Position numbers and translations under genes: made by a program. 64,000 nucleotides of DNA from Sulfurimonas crateris (GTDB taxonomy: Bacteria; Campylobacterota; Campylobacteria; Campylobacterales; Sulfurimonadaceae). This document shows positions 59,502 to 64,000 of this stretch, one piece after another (position 1 is the stretch's first letter; every line of letters begins with the position of its first letter). The stretch covers positions 431,380 to 495,379 of the forward strand of contig NZ_SZPX01000001.1 of the NCBI RefSeq assembly GCF_005217605.1. Direction: 5' to 3'. The notes under the pieces were generated by a model. That model searched no databases and had not been told where the DNA came from. It was given only the letters and a program-made list of their open reading frames with translations.

Positions 59502-62093
59502 TTGAGACAACAGTATAGTTCGTATGGTGAGTGTGTAGAATTTTTTAAAAATGCACAAAAGAGCAGACCTGATCTTTTTAAAGTTGAATCCATTGGAAAA
59601 ACTTGGGAAGATAGGGAGATTGTAGCAGTAAGCATTACAAAGAGTGTAGATACGCATTTAGATAAACCGGCACTCTTTTATACTGGAACGATTCACGCAA
59701 GAGAGTGGATAGGGATAGAGCTCTCACTTAGTTTTGCAAAATATATAATAGACCATATCGATTATGATCCGCAATTAAACAATATTCTTGATAGAGCGAC
59801 TCTGTATATGGTTCCATGTGCGAATCCTGACGGATTTGAGTACTCTAGAAACCATTTCTCCTTTTGGAGAAAAAACAGAAGAAAAAATGCAGATGGAAGT
59901 TTTGGCGTTGACTTGAATAGAAATTTTAGCGTGGGGTTTATTGCAAACAAAAATACTACATCAAATGTATATTCAGGACCGAGTGCTTTTAGTGAACCTG
60001 AAACAGCCGCATTGAGAGATTTTTTTACGGCTCATCAAAATATTACGATAGCCTTGGATTATCACTCGCAAGGTAACGTATTCTTCCCTGCTCATAATTT
60101 TATGCATGAAGATGCCGTTGATGCGATCGATCTGAATCTTCTTGCAGGGAATATGGCAGAGGAGATAAGAAAAGAGTCCTTTCGTGAATACGGTGTTCAC
60201 ATGGGCAAACCTCCTGTTCATCTTATCTCGGGAAGCGGCAGGGAGTTTTACTATTCACATGGTGTCTTATCCTTGGTAGCCGAAGTAGGTACTAGAAATA
60301 TAAGTGACTATATGGAGCATATGAGTGAACATATTGATGAAAATATACCGGCACTTATATATGCGCTCTCAGAGGTAAATAACTACAAAAAAGAGCAATC
60401 TCTTCCGAGAGTTGAAAATTTTATAGCTACTGATGTGGGCTCAAAAGAGGTAGAACTTACATGGGATTATATTGATAATGATGTAATATATTTTGAAATT
60501 TATCGCTCAAAAAAGAAAAAAGGTTTTGCTCAGAGTTCAAATAGAATAGGTATGACAAAATTAAAAACATACACTGATAAAAATCTACCTTCATCTACAA
60601 ACTACTACTACTATATTAGAGCAGTGTGTAAAGCAAGACAGATAAAATCTCCTTTTGGACAAATAGTCGGTGTCAGAACAAAGCCGGCGGAGAATATGTT
60701 TTCTAAGATTTTATATCCTTTGGCAGAAAAGATAGGTTATGTAGGTGAGAAGACTAAAAAGAACCCTGAGCATTTTGGAAACAACTCTCTTTTTGTCGGG
60801 ATCAGCGAGAGTAAGGGAGAGTGCTTCGGTGTTTGCGGTTTCTCTCTAAGCACTGTTCCACAAAATGCGATCATAACTGCGGCTTCAATCTCTTTTTATC
60901 CAATGAACAGAGTCTCTGTGCAAGTTGAACACTTTGGTGAGTGGCGGGTAGGACAGATTGATGAGAGAAGTATTGAGAATATCAGCAGTTTCGAAGAGAT
61001 AAAAAATGCAAAAGTGCTTAGTTACATCGACAGACCGACAGGCTCTGCACAGTTGTCTCAGGGAATTTGGAGGAGATATAAATTTGCAAAACAGGAAATT
61101 GATGTCTTGCAAGATTCTCTAAAGAGAGGAGAGGCGCTTTTTCGTATGGAAGGTCCTTCGTCCCTGCCTCTAAACAGGGCATCACAACTAATGCAATGGG
61201 ATATCGGATATGGAAATTTTAGCGGCGGGCTTACATATAGACCAAAACTGGATATTTCATATACACTGCACGAAGTCAAAATAGAACTTCAATCTATGCA
61301 AGAGTATACGGTATCAAAAAGCGGTATAACTCAGAATAAGTTAGCCGCAGGTTTTGACAAGGACGCTCATGAAGAGTTTGGATGTTTTGAGTTTGATCTC
61401 TCCCAACTGCCTCAAATGGAGAACAGCATAATATCGACCTCGTATATAGAACTATATGTAGATGATATAAACTCAGACAGCAATTTACGTTTTCATATAG
61501 AGATGGTTTTAGATTGTGAAGAGAAAAATTATGAAAAAATAGTAGATAGAAAGATCATTGAGAGAATCGGCTATGATTTTAGTATCTCAGATATTAAAAA
61601 AACATCTACTCAAAGATTTGTTTTTGACACACACTCAATAAATGAGATGGTAGAGAACTCAATACAACATAAAGAGAACTCAAAAGCTCTCTTTATAATA
61701 TCTGCATCTGCTCAAAAATTACTCTCTAAATCTCAATATATCAGTTGCATGGATCCAAAAAGAGAAAAAAGACCTTCTCTGATCGTCAACTATATAAAAA
61801 AAAGAAGAAATCCACCGCAAATGGTCTCTAATCTTAGAACATCAATAGAAAACAGTATGATAAAAATTGAGTGGGATCTGCCAAATGATGACGGATATAG
61901 AGGTGCTATCGTTGTTAAGAATCCATTTAGAGTGCCTTGTTCTCCATACGATGGGCAAAAACTTTACGGCGGAGTGGATAGCTACACATATGATAACTTT
62001 GGCGATAAAGAGGTACATAAATATTATGCCGTTTTTTCATATGATGATGTTCCAAATTTTTCAAAACCTGCATATATAGAGATAAATAAGTAA
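59502..62093 (+). CDS. Large M14 carboxypeptidase with FN3-like and DNRLRE-like domains
   Basis: 863 residues, TTG start. N-terminal M14 domain: zinc motif HAREWIG (about 65-71), NPDGFEYSR (about 108-116), DLNRNF (about 136-141), LDYHSQGN with the third zinc His (about 185-192) and the catalytic Glu in SLVAEVGTRN (about 255-264). It has no signal peptide, so it is probably cytoplasmic. After the enzyme come an FN3-like domain (about 305-390, EIYRSKKKKGF), two DNRLRE-like beta domains (about 410-590 and 600-765) and another FN3-like end. Ordinary M14 enzymes are 300-450 residues. Likely works on the product of the two ligases or on a large target. Confidence 0.85.
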   Translation: MRQQYSSYGECVEFFKNAQKSRPDLFKVESIGKTWEDREIVAVSITKSVDTHLDKPALFYTGTIHAREWIGIELSLSFAKYIIDHIDYDPQLNNILDRATLYMVPCANPDGFEYSRNHFSFWRKNRRKNADGSFGVDLNRNFSVGFIANKNTTSNVYSGPSAFSEPETAALRDFFTAHQNITIALDYHSQGNVFFPAHNFMHEDAVDAIDLNLLAGNMAEEIRKESFREYGVHMGKPPVHLISGSGREFYYSHGVLSLVAEVGTRNISDYMEHMSEHIDENIPALIYALSEVNNYKKEQSLPRVENFIATDVGSKEVELTWDYIDNDVIYFEIYRSKKKKGFAQSSNRIGMTKLKTYTDKNLPSSTNYYYYIRAVCKARQIKSPFGQIVGVRTKPAENMFSKILYPLAEKIGYVGEKTKKNPEHFGNNSLFVGISESKGECFGVCGFSLSTVPQNAIITAASISFYPMNRVSVQVEHFGEWRVGQIDERSIENISSFEEIKNAKVLSYIDRPTGSAQLSQGIWRRYKFAKQEIDVLQDSLKRGEALFRMEGPSSLPLNRASQLMQWDIGYGNFSGGLTYRPKLDISYTLHEVKIELQSMQEYTVSKSGITQNKLAAGFDKDAHEEFGCFEFDLSQLPQMENSIISTSYIELYVDDINSDSNLRFHIEMVLDCEEKNYEKIVDRKIIERIGYDFSISDIKKTSTQRFVFDTHSINEMVENSIQHKENSKALFIISASAQKLLSKSQYISCMDPKREKRPSLIVNYIKKRRNPPQMVSNLRTSIENSMIKIEWDLPNDDGYRGAIVVKNPFRVPCSPYDGQKLYGGVDSYTYDNFGDKEVHKYYAVFSYDDVPNFSKPAYIEINK

Positions 62094-62127
62094 GACTTTT
62101 TATGTCATATTGTGATGTATAAAAAAT

Positions 62128-62156
62128 CTTCTTAAATCTTTTTTTGATTTAAGAAG
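62128..62156. terminator. Terminator before the rRNA operon
   Basis: cttcttaaatc (62128-62138), loop of seven t, gatttaagaag (62146-62156): an 11-bp perfect stem 35 bases after the M14 gene. It isolates the peptidase operon from rRNA transcription. Confidence 0.65.
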
Positions 62157-62460
62157 CTACTAAGGTATTACTCTCTATAATTCCCCTCCACAAACAAAGA
62201 GACCTAAAGTTTAGGACAAACAATCTAAGTTTGAGATCATTGAAAACTAAGCAAGTAAATAGACTTTAATAACTAGAAATAGTTAGATGGTCATTAATAA
62301 GTTTACTTAGAAATAACTAAATAACATAACCGTCTATTCTATTTATACCCAAAAGGTATTTATAGCAATAGATACTTTACAAAAGTCCACAGACTGTTCA
62401 CGCGGTTTGTGGCAACAAAGCCAATGATTTTTAAATCTTGGGCAAAGATTAAACAATTCA
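62157..62460 (+). promoter_or_regulatory. rRNA promoter and leader
   Basis: A TATAAT box (62176-62181) is followed by a C-rich start region (tcccctcc), typical of a stable-RNA promoter; no -35 is seen. From about 62188 to 62460 a leader of about 270 bases runs into 16S, with paired segments likely used for RNase III processing. No gene was seen here. Confidence 0.6.
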
Positions 62461-63980
<1,520 letters not shown>

Positions 63981-64000
63981 CTAGAGTAAAGTCAATCATT

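Overview
The window looks like a chromosome segment of an AT-rich Campylobacterota (Epsilonproteobacteria) bacterium, probably near Sulfurimonas. The basis is a complete 16S rRNA gene at the right end, many TTG and GTG starts, -10 promoters (TATAAT) without clear -35 boxes, and a core gene set typical of that group. Names rest on motifs and remembered families; no search was run.

Left core (1-5309): the end of lptD, a phosphoribosyltransferase-like gene, pnp and atpE, followed by the 5' half of a tRNA-Leu(GAG) gene. Integrated island (5294-35265, about 30 kb): it splits that tRNA gene in the anticodon loop. Its 16-bp attachment cores are at 5294-5309 and 35250-35265, and the 3' half of the tRNA lies at 35266-35312. 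A different, complete tRNA-Leu(GAG) sits just inside the left end and probably replaces the broken one. The right end carries the mobility genes: an AlpA/excisionase-like protein, a RepA-like ATPase, a small HTH protein and a tyrosine integrase. Paired 9-bp repeats near both ends look like integrase arm sites.

The island is almost entirely defence or conflict genes on the + strand: an AAA_14 ATPase, a Fic protein, two AbiE-type toxin-antitoxin pairs, a primase-helicase fusion, and a type I restriction operon (hsdR, hsdM, hsdS). Between hsdR and hsdM lies an inserted trio: RecQ fused to a phosphoribosyltransferase, DprA, and an HNH nuclease fused to a DGQHR domain. After hsdS come a Kiwa-like pair, a soluble/four-helix membrane pair with the size and order of lambda RexA/RexB, and a possible AbiJ/HEPN-like protein. 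No phage structural or conjugation genes were seen.

Right core (35313-62100): pldA, cupin, cysK, an aminotransferase, a LysR regulator, a UvrD-type helicase, truB, csrA, ispE, smpB, an M23 peptidase, a TPR protein, Nif3, a zinc-ribbon protein, waaA, an RluA-type synthase, and an ffh-rpsP-khpA-rimM-trmD-rplS cluster. A second, smaller foreign insertion lies between ispE and smpB: two gene relics and an XRE/nucleotidyltransferase toxin-antitoxin pair between imperfect 39-bp direct repeats. After rplS there is an unusual four-gene operon of an M20 peptidase, two ATP-grasp ligases and a large M14 carboxypeptidase. The window ends with an rRNA leader and 16S rRNA.

The best candidates for something undescribed are the RecQ-PRTase/DprA/HNH-DGQHR trio, the RexAB-like pair with its neighbour, the element-borne replacement tRNA, and the peptidase/ATP-grasp operon.
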